Assembly (NCBI RefSeq): GCF_002101675.1
Contig: NZ_LQOY01000089.1
Span: forward strand, 1-57,293
Direction: 5' to 3'
DNA from: Mycobacterium gordonae
GTDB lineage: Bacteria; Actinomycetota; Actinomycetes; Mycobacteriales; Mycobacteriaceae
Length of the DNA stretch: 57,293 nt
Part shown: positions 20,651-27,612 of the stretch, in pieces
Numbering within the stretch: position 1 is the stretch's first letter
How the letters are laid out: each line of letters begins with the position of its first letter
The notes under the pieces: model-generated
What the model saw: the letters and a program-made list of their open reading frames with translations, nothing else
Databases searched by the model: none
What the model was told of the DNA's origin: nothing
Translations under genes and position numbers: made by a program

Positions 20651-22057
20651 CTAACCCGTCGGCGCCGCGGAAATATCGGTTTTCCCGTCCGTTCGCTGAC
20701 ACAACTCGGCGAACTCGGCGACGAACGCGTCGGTCACCTCGTGGGTGTCCTTCAGCGTCGTGTCATCGGCCAGCACCGAGACGCTCAGCTGGTCGACGTA
20801 GCTCCAGACCGTGATGTTGAGCGCCGCGCCAGCGGCAAGCGGTCCCACGGAGTAGAAGTCGGTCACCACCGCCCCGGCGATCTGACCCCGCTCGCGCGGA
20901 CCGGGAACGTTGGAGACGATCACGTTGAACAGCTGGTTGGGCGCCTCGCGCCGCGACATCCACCCGAACGTCGCGCGGGTGATCGTCGGCGGGATGAACT
21001 CCAGCCAGCGGCCCACCAGCGTCGGCCCCAGCAGCTGGTGGTCTTCCTTGGCGATGCGCGTGGAGGTACGGATCAGGTCCAGCCGCTGCATCGGATCGCT
21101 GATGTGTACGGGCAGCGAGACCAGCATGGTGGCCAGCGCATTGCCGGCGATCCGGTCCGGCGAGGTGTCGGTGGCAGTGGGAATCGAGGCGATCAGCGGC
21201 CGCTCGGTGGCTTCGCCGTAGCTCAGCAACAGCCGCCGTAGCGCGCCCGCCGCAACGGTCAGCACCAGATCGTTGATCGTGACTTCGAGCTTCTTACTGA
21301 CCGCTTTGACCTGCGCCAATGGCAGCACAGCACTGGCGAAGGTGCGTCCCGGCGACAGCTTGTGGTTGAGGAAGGTGGGCGGCGGGTCGAACCGGTCCGC
21401 CAGATCGGGATGCGACAGCCGCTGCCGCGCGCGGCGCTGCAGTCGGAAGGCGCCGACGACTCCGTCGCGCACCGCCGACGGCAGCGTACGGACCCGGGCC
21501 ACGTGGTCATGTGCCGCGAACCGCATCACGTCCCGCACGCGCGGCGGAGCGAACGCGCCGCCGGCCTGCTCGTCCGTGGCGTCGGACCACTGCAGGGTGC
21601 GCGCCATCAGGTTCGCCGAGGCGACGCCGTCGGCCAGCACATGATGGATCTTGCCGATCACCGCAATGCGCTGGCCGGTGAGCCCCTCGGCGAAATAGAA
21701 CTGCCACAGCGGGCGGCTGCGGTCCAGCGGGGTGCTGGCGATGCGGCCGATGACAGCGTCGAGTTCCCGTCGTCCACCGGGCGCGGGAACCTCGACCCGC
21801 TGCAGGTGATAGTCCAGGTCGAGTTCGGCGTCCTCGTACCAGACCGGGCGGTGCAGATGCCACGGTGTCCGCACCAGCTGGTAGTGCATCGGCTCGAGCA
21901 CCGGCAGCCGGGCGCGGAACACCTCACGGAACCTCTCGAAGCTCGCTACGCCCTCGAAGCCGGAGGTGTCCACGACCGCCACCTTCAGGGTGTGCTGGTG
22001 GACATTGGGCGTCTCGCTGGCCAGCATGAACACATCCCAACCGCTGAGTCGCTTCAC
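20651..22057 (-). CDS. WS/DGAT-family O-acyltransferase
   Basis: A 468-residue acyltransferase of the wax ester synthase/diacylglycerol acyltransferase family, which transfers acyl groups from acyl-CoA to alcohols or diacylglycerol for neutral lipid. The N-terminus has the usual LSGWDVFMLASETPN, the catalytic HHVLADG lies near residue 138, and the C-terminal half has the family's NVIVSNVPGP and PLAAGAALNITVWSY segments. I chose GTG 22057 because it gives the canonical KRLSGWD start and has a GGAAGG ribosome-binding site about 8 nt upstream; further upstream in this frame there is only non-family sequence. It lies 13 nt after the alpha/beta hydrolase stop, so they form an operon. An acyl acceptor from the adjacent lipopeptide pathway is possible but not shown. 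Confidence 0.93.
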   Translation of the reverse strand: MKRLSGWDVFMLASETPNVHQHTLKVAVVDTSGFEGVASFERFREVFRARLPVLEPMHYQLVRTPWHLHRPVWYEDAELDLDYHLQRVEVPAPGGRRELDAVIGRIASTPLDRSRPLWQFYFAEGLTGQRIAVIGKIHHVLADGVASANLMARTLQWSDATDEQAGGAFAPPRVRDVMRFAAHDHVARVRTLPSAVRDGVVGAFRLQRRARQRLSHPDLADRFDPPPTFLNHKLSPGRTFASAVLPLAQVKAVSKKLEVTINDLVLTVAAGALRRLLLSYGEATERPLIASIPTATDTSPDRIAGNALATMLVSLPVHISDPMQRLDLIRTSTRIAKEDHQLLGPTLVGRWLEFIPPTITRATFGWMSRREAPNQLFNVIVSNVPGPRERGQIAGAVVTDFYSVGPLAAGAALNITVWSYVDQLSVSVLADDTTLKDTHEVTDAFVAEFAELCQRTDGKTDISAAPTG

Positions 22058-22070
22058 CGGCCCGCCTTCC

Positions 22071-23018
22071 CTATTTGGCCGCCCGGGTGGCCCGCTGGGG
22101 TTCCGCAAGTCGGTGGTGGACCGATTCGATCGCCCTCGCGAGCCCCGGAACGAACGCGGCCGGCTGCAGCGTGCACCCGGCGTGGCCGGCGTCGACCGGA
22201 ACCATCTCGGCGTCCGGAATGCGCTCAGCCAGCCACTTCTGCCGCTGCACACCGAAGGCGCGGTCCTTCATCGTCACCACGACGGCGGTCGGGACGTCGA
22301 TGTCGCCGACCCAGCTACTCGAGTCGAATCGGACCACTTCGGCGATCGCGCGGGTGATGCCGCCCGGCGACGTGGCGCGAGCCTGGCCGAGGACCCACTG
22401 GTAGTCGGCGAAGCGCCCCGACGGCGCTGCCGCCGCCGGTCCGCCGCGGCGTGGCGCCGGGGTGAGGGTTTCGATGAGGGCCGCGAACAGCCCGGTGGCG
22501 ACGCGCTCATAGCGGGCCCGGCTCACGGCCGCGGTGGCGGCGCACAGCACCAATCCGTCGACCCGCTCGCGGTGGCGCCGCCACACCAATTGGGCGATCA
22601 GCGAGCCCATCGAGTACCCGACGGGCACAAAGCTGGGGATGTCGAGTACGTCCGCCAGGGCGGCGACGTCGTCCGCGCAGTCCTCGAACAGCATGCGGGG
22701 CGGCGAGATCCCCTGGCCGTGACACCGCTGATCGAAGATCACCACCCGGCCGAATTGCCGCACCACGTCCAGCGCCGGATACCACGTCATCAGACCGGTG
22801 CAGGCCAGGGAGTGCAGCAGGATGTACGTCGGCCCGTCGCTGGGACCTGAGTCGAGCACGTAGGTGCTGCCCCGGCCGGGGAGGTCGACGACGACGCCGT
22901 CCGGCAGCTGGGCGACCGGGGCCAGCGCGGGCACCTGGGGCAGCCGCGGCAGTGGAATCCCTCGTGGACGGACGCTGACGATGGGGGTTATTAGAACAGG
23001 TGCCGCGCTCAGAGCCAA
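22071..23018 (-). CDS. Alpha/beta hydrolase
   Basis: A protein of up to 315 residues with an alpha/beta-hydrolase core: oxyanion region LLHSLACTG, FDQRCHGQG, nucleophile elbow GYSMGS, a late acidic strand (VVTMKDRAFG) and the catalytic His in DAGHAGC. These hydrolases cleave esters or lactones; the substrate is not predictable. The N-terminal 40 residues are Pro-rich and not clearly part of the fold. The start used is TTG 23018 with a weak ribosome-binding site; a GTG near codon 28 is an alternative. It directly precedes the WS/DGAT gene, an arrangement that fits lipid ester turnover. Confidence 0.88.
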   Translation of the reverse strand: MALSAAPVLITPIVSVRPRGIPLPRLPQVPALAPVAQLPDGVVVDLPGRGSTYVLDSGPSDGPTYILLHSLACTGLMTWYPALDVVRQFGRVVIFDQRCHGQGISPPRMLFEDCADDVAALADVLDIPSFVPVGYSMGSLIAQLVWRRHRERVDGLVLCAATAAVSRARYERVATGLFAALIETLTPAPRRGGPAAAAPSGRFADYQWVLGQARATSPGGITRAIAEVVRFDSSSWVGDIDVPTAVVVTMKDRAFGVQRQKWLAERIPDAEMVPVDAGHAGCTLQPAAFVPGLARAIESVHHRLAEPQRATRAAK

Positions 23019-23167
23019 CCGGAATATCCGGGCGGCCTCACGTCGTTACAGATTTCGACGGTGCCGGATACTTCCCCCGGGTACCACACCAGAATCGTCG
23101 CTTCGAGCGACCACTTGCCGAGAGGCGCGAAACCGGCACCGTCGCTCCAATCACTGCAGGACGAAGC

Positions 23168-23590
23168 TCACTCCAGCACGAAGACCGGGATCTGCCTGGT
23201 CGTTTTCGTCTGGTATTCGGCGTACGGCGGGTAGGCCTCGACGGCGCGCCGCCACCACTCCTCGCGCTCGGCGCCCTCGAGTTCGCGTGCGGTGAGGTTG
23301 TGGACCTTCTCGCCATCCTGCACGGTCAGCCCGGGGTTCGCCTTGACGTTGAAGTACCAGGACGGGTGCTCGGGCGCGCCGCCCTTGGACGCGACGATGG
23401 CGTAGCGGCCGTCGTGTTCGACGCGCATCAGGGGCACGTATCGCTTCTTGCCGGATTTGGCGCCGGTCATGGTCAGCAGCACTACAGGCTTGTCGAAAAT
23501 CTCGACCCCGTCGGTGGTGCCCTGCCGCAGGATTCGCTCCGTCTGCTCGCGAACCCAGTCCGTGGGGCTCAGCTCAACGTTTTCAGCCAT
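23168..23590 (-). CDS. Deazaflavin (F420)-dependent nitroreductase-family protein
   Basis: A 140-residue split beta-barrel protein of the Ddn/DUF385 family that uses or binds reduced F420. The family core is clear: VVLLTMTGAKSGKKRYVPLMR, YAIVASKGGAPEHPSWYFNV and a C-terminal WWRRAVEAYPPYAEYQ segment. Such proteins reduce quinones, nitroimidazoles or other electrophiles at the membrane. It starts at ATG 23590, overlapping the end of the rifampicin-monooxygenase-like gene by 8 nt (ATGGCTGA), so the two are translated from one message. The pairing raises the possibility of a shared role in drug or quinone detoxification; that is inference. Confidence 0.9.
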   Translation of the reverse strand: MAENVELSPTDWVREQTERILRQGTTDGVEIFDKPVVLLTMTGAKSGKKRYVPLMRVEHDGRYAIVASKGGAPEHPSWYFNVKANPGLTVQDGEKVHNLTARELEGAEREEWWRRAVEAYPPYAEYQTKTTRQIPVFVLE

Positions 23591-25097
23591 AACCCAGTTG
23601 AACACGTCCACCCGTCCGGTCCATTCCCGGGCCAGCAGTGGGCGGACCGAACCAGGTGGTGAGCGCATCGGCAAGGCCGTCGTACGGGGCGTCCCCCGCC
23701 CACGCGACGTGCCCGTCGGGGCGGATCAGCACGGCGCCGGGGGCGGCCACCGGGCCCAGCACTGGAAGTTCCCACTTCCCGGCGTATTCGACGTCCGCCA
23801 CCCGTACCCGGTCGGCCCAGCCGGCGATGTCGACGCTCCCGGGTCGGCCGAAGTTCAGCAGCACCGGCCTGGCCTGATGCAGCAGTTCATAGGCTCGGCC
23901 CCCGGCCAGGTCGAGGTCGGGCATCCGTCGACCCAGCAGCGGGTGACCTTCGCCGAGGTCATACCTGATGTCCAGGCCAGACATCATGGCGCCGTAGCGT
24001 TTCCGCGGCTCGTCCATGCTCAGTAGCTCTGCGGTGGTCTCCCGCAAGGCCGTGGTGCGATCGTCCGCGCGCAGCAGCGTCATCTGAGCCATCGCGTTGC
24101 GCAACACGCGCGCGGCGACCGGGTGCCGTTCGGCGTGGTAGGTGTCCAGGAGACGATCCGGCGCCGTCCGGTTGACCACCGCGGCAAGTTTCCAGCCCAG
24201 ATTCACCGCATCCTGCATCCCGGTATTGAGGCCCTGCCCGCCGATCGGGTGATGCACGTGCGCCGCGTCGCCGGCCAGCAACACCCGACCCCTTCGATAC
24301 GCCGCGGCTTGGCGGGCCGCGTCGGTGAAGCGGGAAATCCAAGCGGGACTGTGGATTCCGTAGTCCGTCTGGTAGACGTCGATCATCGCCCGGCTCAGGT
24401 CGTCCAGGGTGGGTTCCGCTGCCGGTCCGAGGTTCCGCTCGGTCACCATGACCCGTACCGGACCAACGTCACCAGTCCTGCTGAGGGCGTGCACCCCGAG
24501 GGCGTCGTGGCGGATGCCCCATGCCGGTTCCCGACCTGTGTCAGCGCTGATTTCGGCCTCGGCGAGTAGGTAGCTCGCCGTCGGTTCCCAGCCCTCGAAC
24601 GCGATGCCGGCCCCCTTGCGGATCGCGCTGCGCCCGCCGTCGCAGCCCACCACGTATTCGGCCCGCACCAGATGCCCGTCCGCAAGCTCCACAGCCACGC
24701 CGGTGTCGTCGCCGACCACGCTGCGCACTTGGTGTCCGCGCAAGATCGGCACCGCCAGTTCCTCGGTCCAGTCGGCCAGCAGCTGCTCGATGCGGCTCTG
24801 CCACAACGCAACTCCGTACGGATGCCGGGAGGGGACGTCGCTGATGTCCAGCCGGATCTGCGCGAATCCGGCCAACTGGGTCACGTCGCCCGCCCGGATG
24901 AAGCGGTCGGCGACCCCGCGCTGATCGAGAATCTCGATGGTGCGTGAATGCAGGCCGCCCGCGCGTGCGCCGATCAGGGCCTGGTCCACGCGGCGTTCGA
25001 CGATCACGACATCGATTCCGGACAAAGCCAATTCGGCTGACAGCAGCAGCCCGGTCGGGCCGGCACCGACGATGACGACCGCATGCTCGGATCTCAT
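23583..25097 (-). CDS. rox: FAD-dependent aromatic monooxygenase, probable rifampicin monooxygenase (Rox)
   Basis: A 504-residue class A flavoprotein monooxygenase. The N-terminal FAD motif VVIVGAGPTGLLLS, the middle VGCDGGRSAIRK motif and the C-terminal LAGDAAHVHHPIGGQGLN motif are all intact, so it should bind FAD and use NAD(P)H and oxygen to hydroxylate an aromatic substrate. Length and layout fit the rifampicin monooxygenases (Rox/Iri), which hydroxylate the naphthohydroquinone and inactivate the drug. The strongest support is outside the protein: a near-perfect rifamycin-associated element lies 57-75 nt upstream of ATG 25097. It is coupled to a downstream deazaflavin nitroreductase. Other PheA/TfdB-type hydroxylases look similar, so the substrate assignment rests mainly on the promoter element. 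Confidence 0.8.
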   Translation of the reverse strand: MRSEHAVVIVGAGPTGLLLSAELALSGIDVVIVERRVDQALIGARAGGLHSRTIEILDQRGVADRFIRAGDVTQLAGFAQIRLDISDVPSRHPYGVALWQSRIEQLLADWTEELAVPILRGHQVRSVVGDDTGVAVELADGHLVRAEYVVGCDGGRSAIRKGAGIAFEGWEPTASYLLAEAEISADTGREPAWGIRHDALGVHALSRTGDVGPVRVMVTERNLGPAAEPTLDDLSRAMIDVYQTDYGIHSPAWISRFTDAARQAAAYRRGRVLLAGDAAHVHHPIGGQGLNTGMQDAVNLGWKLAAVVNRTAPDRLLDTYHAERHPVAARVLRNAMAQMTLLRADDRTTALRETTAELLSMDEPRKRYGAMMSGLDIRYDLGEGHPLLGRRMPDLDLAGGRAYELLHQARPVLLNFGRPGSVDIAGWADRVRVADVEYAGKWELPVLGPVAAPGAVLIRPDGHVAWAGDAPYDGLADALTTWFGPPTAGPGMDRTGGRVQLGYG

Positions 25098-25110
25098 ACT
25101 TACCCCCGTG

Positions 25111-25137
25111 TCGCTGAGTTCTCGCTTGGCTCAGCGA
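25111..25137. repeat. Second inverted repeat in the monooxygenase leader
   Basis: Perfect 8-bp arms TCGCTGAG (25111-25118) and CTCAGCGA (25130-25137) with an 11-nt spacer. It lies between the RAE and the monooxygenase start codon and would form a hairpin in the mRNA leader about 14 nt upstream of the ATG. Possible roles are a regulator site or an RNA-level control. Confidence 0.5.
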
Positions 25138-25139
25138 TT

Positions 25140-25167
25140 TTGCGGCATGACCCGGGTCTTGCCGCAA
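25140..25167. repeat. 28-bp near-perfect palindrome overlapping the RAE
   Basis: Outer arms TTGCGGCA (25140-25147) and TGCCGCAA (25160-25167) flank the perfect inner palindrome GACCCGGGTC (25149-25158). Only one symmetric position (25148/25159) is unpaired. It shares 14 bp with the RAE, so a second RAE-like half is fused to the first. There is no T-run in either direction, which argues against a plain terminator. Confidence 0.7.
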
Positions 25168-25172
25168 GCCCC
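25154..25172 (-). promoter_or_regulatory. Rifamycin-associated element (RAE)
   Basis: On the minus strand this reads GGGGCTTGCGGCAAGACCC. The published RAE, as I recall it, is GGGGCTTGCGGCAAGGCCC, an inverted repeat upstream of rifamycin-inactivation genes in actinomycetes that is needed for rifamycin induction; 18 of 19 positions agree. It sits 57-75 nt upstream of the monooxygenase start and after the stop of the polymerase-like gene, in the right orientation and place for a promoter element. Confidence 0.8.
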
Positions 25173-25203
25173 CCGGTCCGGTATAGGTTGAAGGTGAGGG
25201 GAG

Positions 25204-26562
25204 TTAGTCCGCGACCGAAACGGCGAGCGGAGCATCGAGCTGATAGGCGCCAGCCATCTGGTCGCGGACGTATTCCGCTACGGCATCGCGCTCACCGGCA
25301 GCCACCTCGAACACCAGCCGGTCATCGATCTGCGCCACCATGCGCGAGGCGAGCCCCGCGGCCGTGATCGCCTGATTGGTGGTGATCATCGCGGTTTTGA
25401 CGATGTCGGCCACCCCACCCTGCAGCGCCATCACACACACCGCGCGTTCGGCGGCGCGCCGCGCCGCAGGGTCGGAGCTGTTCAAGTCGCGTAGGTAGCG
25501 ACGCCGGCCCGACAACGTCGCGGCATAACCCAGCTCCCGGGCAGCGGCGATCGCACCGGTCAGCTGATCGAGCAATGTTTCGGAAAGGTACTGCAGGACA
25601 AGGTGTTTTGCGTCACCAGGCGAGGTTTTCAGCACGGCCGCCAGCTCCTCGGCCGTCCACCCGTAGGCGAGCGCCCGCAACACGGACCGGGAGGGCTCCG
25701 CCGGATGCGGGTCGACGAGCCCGGTGTCTCCCGACAGGTGTGCCAGCAACCGCGTCTCCAGGGCGTCGTAGCGTGCGGTCAGCAGTCCGCCGTAACCTTC
25801 GCCGGCCACGAACCGGGCCCGCAGGCCGCGCAGGTTCGGCTGGGACGACGACACGGCCCCGGTGGGGGAGGTGGCCTGGCGGTAGGTGGGATGGATACGA
25901 CCGTCGGGGACGCCGGGATGCACGGCGATGCCGGCGATTTCCAGCCCGGCCAGCACCCGCTGCGCCGGCAACTCCACTCGCCATAACAACGACGAGGAGT
26001 CGATGCGCGCCAACTCCTCGTCCAGCACGTCGGCCAGATCGAGCACCGCGCAGGCCCGCAGGATCAGTGCGCGCACGGCCCGCTCGCCGGGAGGTGACGA
26101 AAACAGGTTCAGCTCAAGGGCTTCGTCGGGCAGCGCGCACCGCATGTGGTCGATCAGCAGTTCGTTGAGCGCGGGACTTCGGCGCCCGGGACGCACCACG
26201 TGCGCCGCCAGAGCGGTGTCGGAGGTGACGCCGCGCAGCGTCCAGCCGCAATTCGTTAGGGCATGCAGCGTCGACTTGCCCTCGTGCACCGCTTTTGGGG
26301 GCCCGGGATCGGCGAGCCACGAGGCCAGGGCCGCTTCGTCGTCGTCGGTGAGCGTCGCGATGTCGAGATAGCGGCCGTCGCCGTCGGCAGCAACAATCGC
26401 CAGTGCAACGGCTTTGGACCGATGTCCTTCGTCACTGCCCACGACCGCCAGGCCGAACCGGTTCCCCAGGCTGTTCTCCGCCAGCCAGGGGGCGAGCTCA
26501 CCGTCCCGCAGTAGCCGTCCGCGCACGTCGAAGCCGTTGGACACGTCCTCATCTTTGGCCAT
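25204..26562 (-). CDS. Family A DNA polymerase-like protein with degenerate polymerase motifs
   Basis: A 452-residue actinobacterial protein of the kind annotated as bifunctional 3'-5' exonuclease/DNA polymerase: an exonuclease-like N-terminal half, then a polymerase I-like C-terminal half. Several polymerase signatures are eroded. Motif A, normally D-Y-S-Q-I-E-L-R or D-A-x-Q-L-E-P-R, reads RYDALETR before LLAHLSGD, so the metal-binding Asp is an Arg. Motif B lacks the usual K in the O-helix (RSVLRALAYGWT). Motif C, normally VHDE, reads IDDR before LVFEV. A polymerase-dead protein is likely; a structural or nuclease role remains possible. Start: ATG 26562 gives the MAKDEDV opening; GTG 26613 in frame is an alternative. 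It is divergent from the SHOCT gene. Confidence 0.8.
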   Translation of the reverse strand: MAKDEDVSNGFDVRGRLLRDGELAPWLAENSLGNRFGLAVVGSDEGHRSKAVALAIVAADGDGRYLDIATLTDDDEAALASWLADPGPPKAVHEGKSTLHALTNCGWTLRGVTSDTALAAHVVRPGRRSPALNELLIDHMRCALPDEALELNLFSSPPGERAVRALILRACAVLDLADVLDEELARIDSSSLLWRVELPAQRVLAGLEIAGIAVHPGVPDGRIHPTYRQATSPTGAVSSSQPNLRGLRARFVAGEGYGGLLTARYDALETRLLAHLSGDTGLVDPHPAEPSRSVLRALAYGWTAEELAAVLKTSPGDAKHLVLQYLSETLLDQLTGAIAAARELGYAATLSGRRRYLRDLNSSDPAARRAAERAVCVMALQGGVADIVKTAMITTNQAITAAGLASRMVAQIDDRLVFEVAAGERDAVAEYVRDQMAGAYQLDAPLAVSVAD

Positions 26563-26629
26563 GATTCGCCGACCGGCACCGCGGGGTACCAGTAGGTAGT
26601 CTCGCCACTGCACCCACAACGAAAGAACC

Positions 26630-27367
26630 ATGACTATGCAGGCAACGGTCACCCCCGAGGCCGAAAACGCCATCACCGACATCGCCCAGCGCCACGGGCT
26701 GTCCCGCGAGGCCGTCCTGGCCATGCTGTTCGCCATCCACGCCGGCGGCGGCACCATGGCGCAGTTCTCCATTCCCGAGCTCGGCGGCTCCGGGCAGTGG
26801 ATGCGGGGCGGCATGACGATGGTCGGCAACATGTTCGACAACGCGCTCAAGGCCCGGGTCGACGCGCTGTGTGGCGAGTTGGCGCAGCTGCTCGTCTCGA
26901 CCACTGTGTTCCGCACCACGGCCACCCAGTCGCAGGGAGGTTTCACCTCCGCCAACTGGTGGCCGGCGGACCTGGGCGTGCCCACCTCGTCCGGTGCGCA
27001 AAACAGCGTGCGCTACGCCATCTTCCCGACCACCCGGCGGCTCGCGATCCAGGTCGACGGGGTCACGAAAGTCTTCGACACCGACGATCATCAGATCACC
27101 GGCGTGCAGCAACAGCAGCAGGGCGGCGGATACGGGTCGGTGAGCTTCACCAGTCAGCTGGGCACCTTCGGCGTTGCCAGCCTGACCGAACTCGGCGCCC
27201 AGCAGGTGGCCGAAACCCCGACGGCCGCGCCCGCCCCGCAGCACCAGGGCGGGGATCCGGGCGCAGTGATCGCGGCCATCGAGTCACTGGCCGGACTGCA
27301 TCAACGCGGCATCCTTTCCGACGAGGAGTTCGCCGCGAAGAAGGCCGAGCTGCTCGGCCGGCTGTGA
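26630..27367 (+). CDS. SHOCT-domain protein
   Basis: A 245-residue soluble protein. The N-terminus (about 1-45) is an Ala/Leu-rich helical segment, the middle (about 60-190) is a mixed domain with Gln-rich and Gly-rich loops (VQQQQQGGGYG), and the C-terminus (IESLAGLHQRGILSDEEFAAKKAELLGRL region) is a SHOCT motif, a short helical oligomerisation tail common in actinobacteria. No catalytic motif is seen and the central domain is not one I recognise. It starts at ATG 26630, with ATG 26636 possible, about 70 bp from the divergent polymerase-like gene, so the two share a promoter region. Confidence 0.85.
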   Translation: MTMQATVTPEAENAITDIAQRHGLSREAVLAMLFAIHAGGGTMAQFSIPELGGSGQWMRGGMTMVGNMFDNALKARVDALCGELAQLLVSTTVFRTTATQSQGGFTSANWWPADLGVPTSSGAQNSVRYAIFPTTRRLAIQVDGVTKVFDTDDHQITGVQQQQQGGGYGSVSFTSQLGTFGVASLTELGAQQVAETPTAAPAPQHQGGDPGAVIAAIESLAGLHQRGILSDEEFAAKKAELLGRL

Positions 27368-27612
27368 GCCGCGCGCCTTAGGACGGTAATCCGTTGACAT
27401 ACTCCGAATTTGGAGCTTGACGTCATACCTGTCGGACCAGAAGTAGGGCACCGCGTCGCACGGCTGCGCGCGGTCGGGACCGGCCAGCAGCGCTGCCCGT
27501 GTCGGTGATCGCCGGGTCGGCCATGGCGGCGTGGATCCGAGGCGTTTCCCGAACCCGGCCAGTTCGAAGCGCACCGCTATACCCAGCGCAGACGGTCGAG
27601 CCGGGGCTAGTG
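27368..27612. other. Intergenic region between two convergent genes
   Basis: About 245 bp between the SHOCT gene and the convergent acyl-CoA dehydrogenase gene. Open frames cross it on both strands but none has a plausible start or recognisable protein. A short CTCC-N6-GGAG dyad near 27400 is too weak to call a terminator. I see no gene here. Confidence 0.4.

Noticed and set aside
20651..22252. Longer (533-residue) form of the WS/DGAT protein
   Set aside because: The extra 65 residues are unlike the family and overlap the preceding hydrolase gene; GTG 22057 has a good binding site and the canonical start.
25140..25172. Reading the palindrome as an intrinsic terminator of the polymerase-like gene
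   Set aside because: No T-run follows the stem in either direction, and the 19-bp core matches the rifamycin-associated element in place and orientation.
25204..26985. 593-residue form of the polymerase-like protein
   Set aside because: The extra N-terminus lies over the divergent SHOCT gene and its sequence does not belong to the family.
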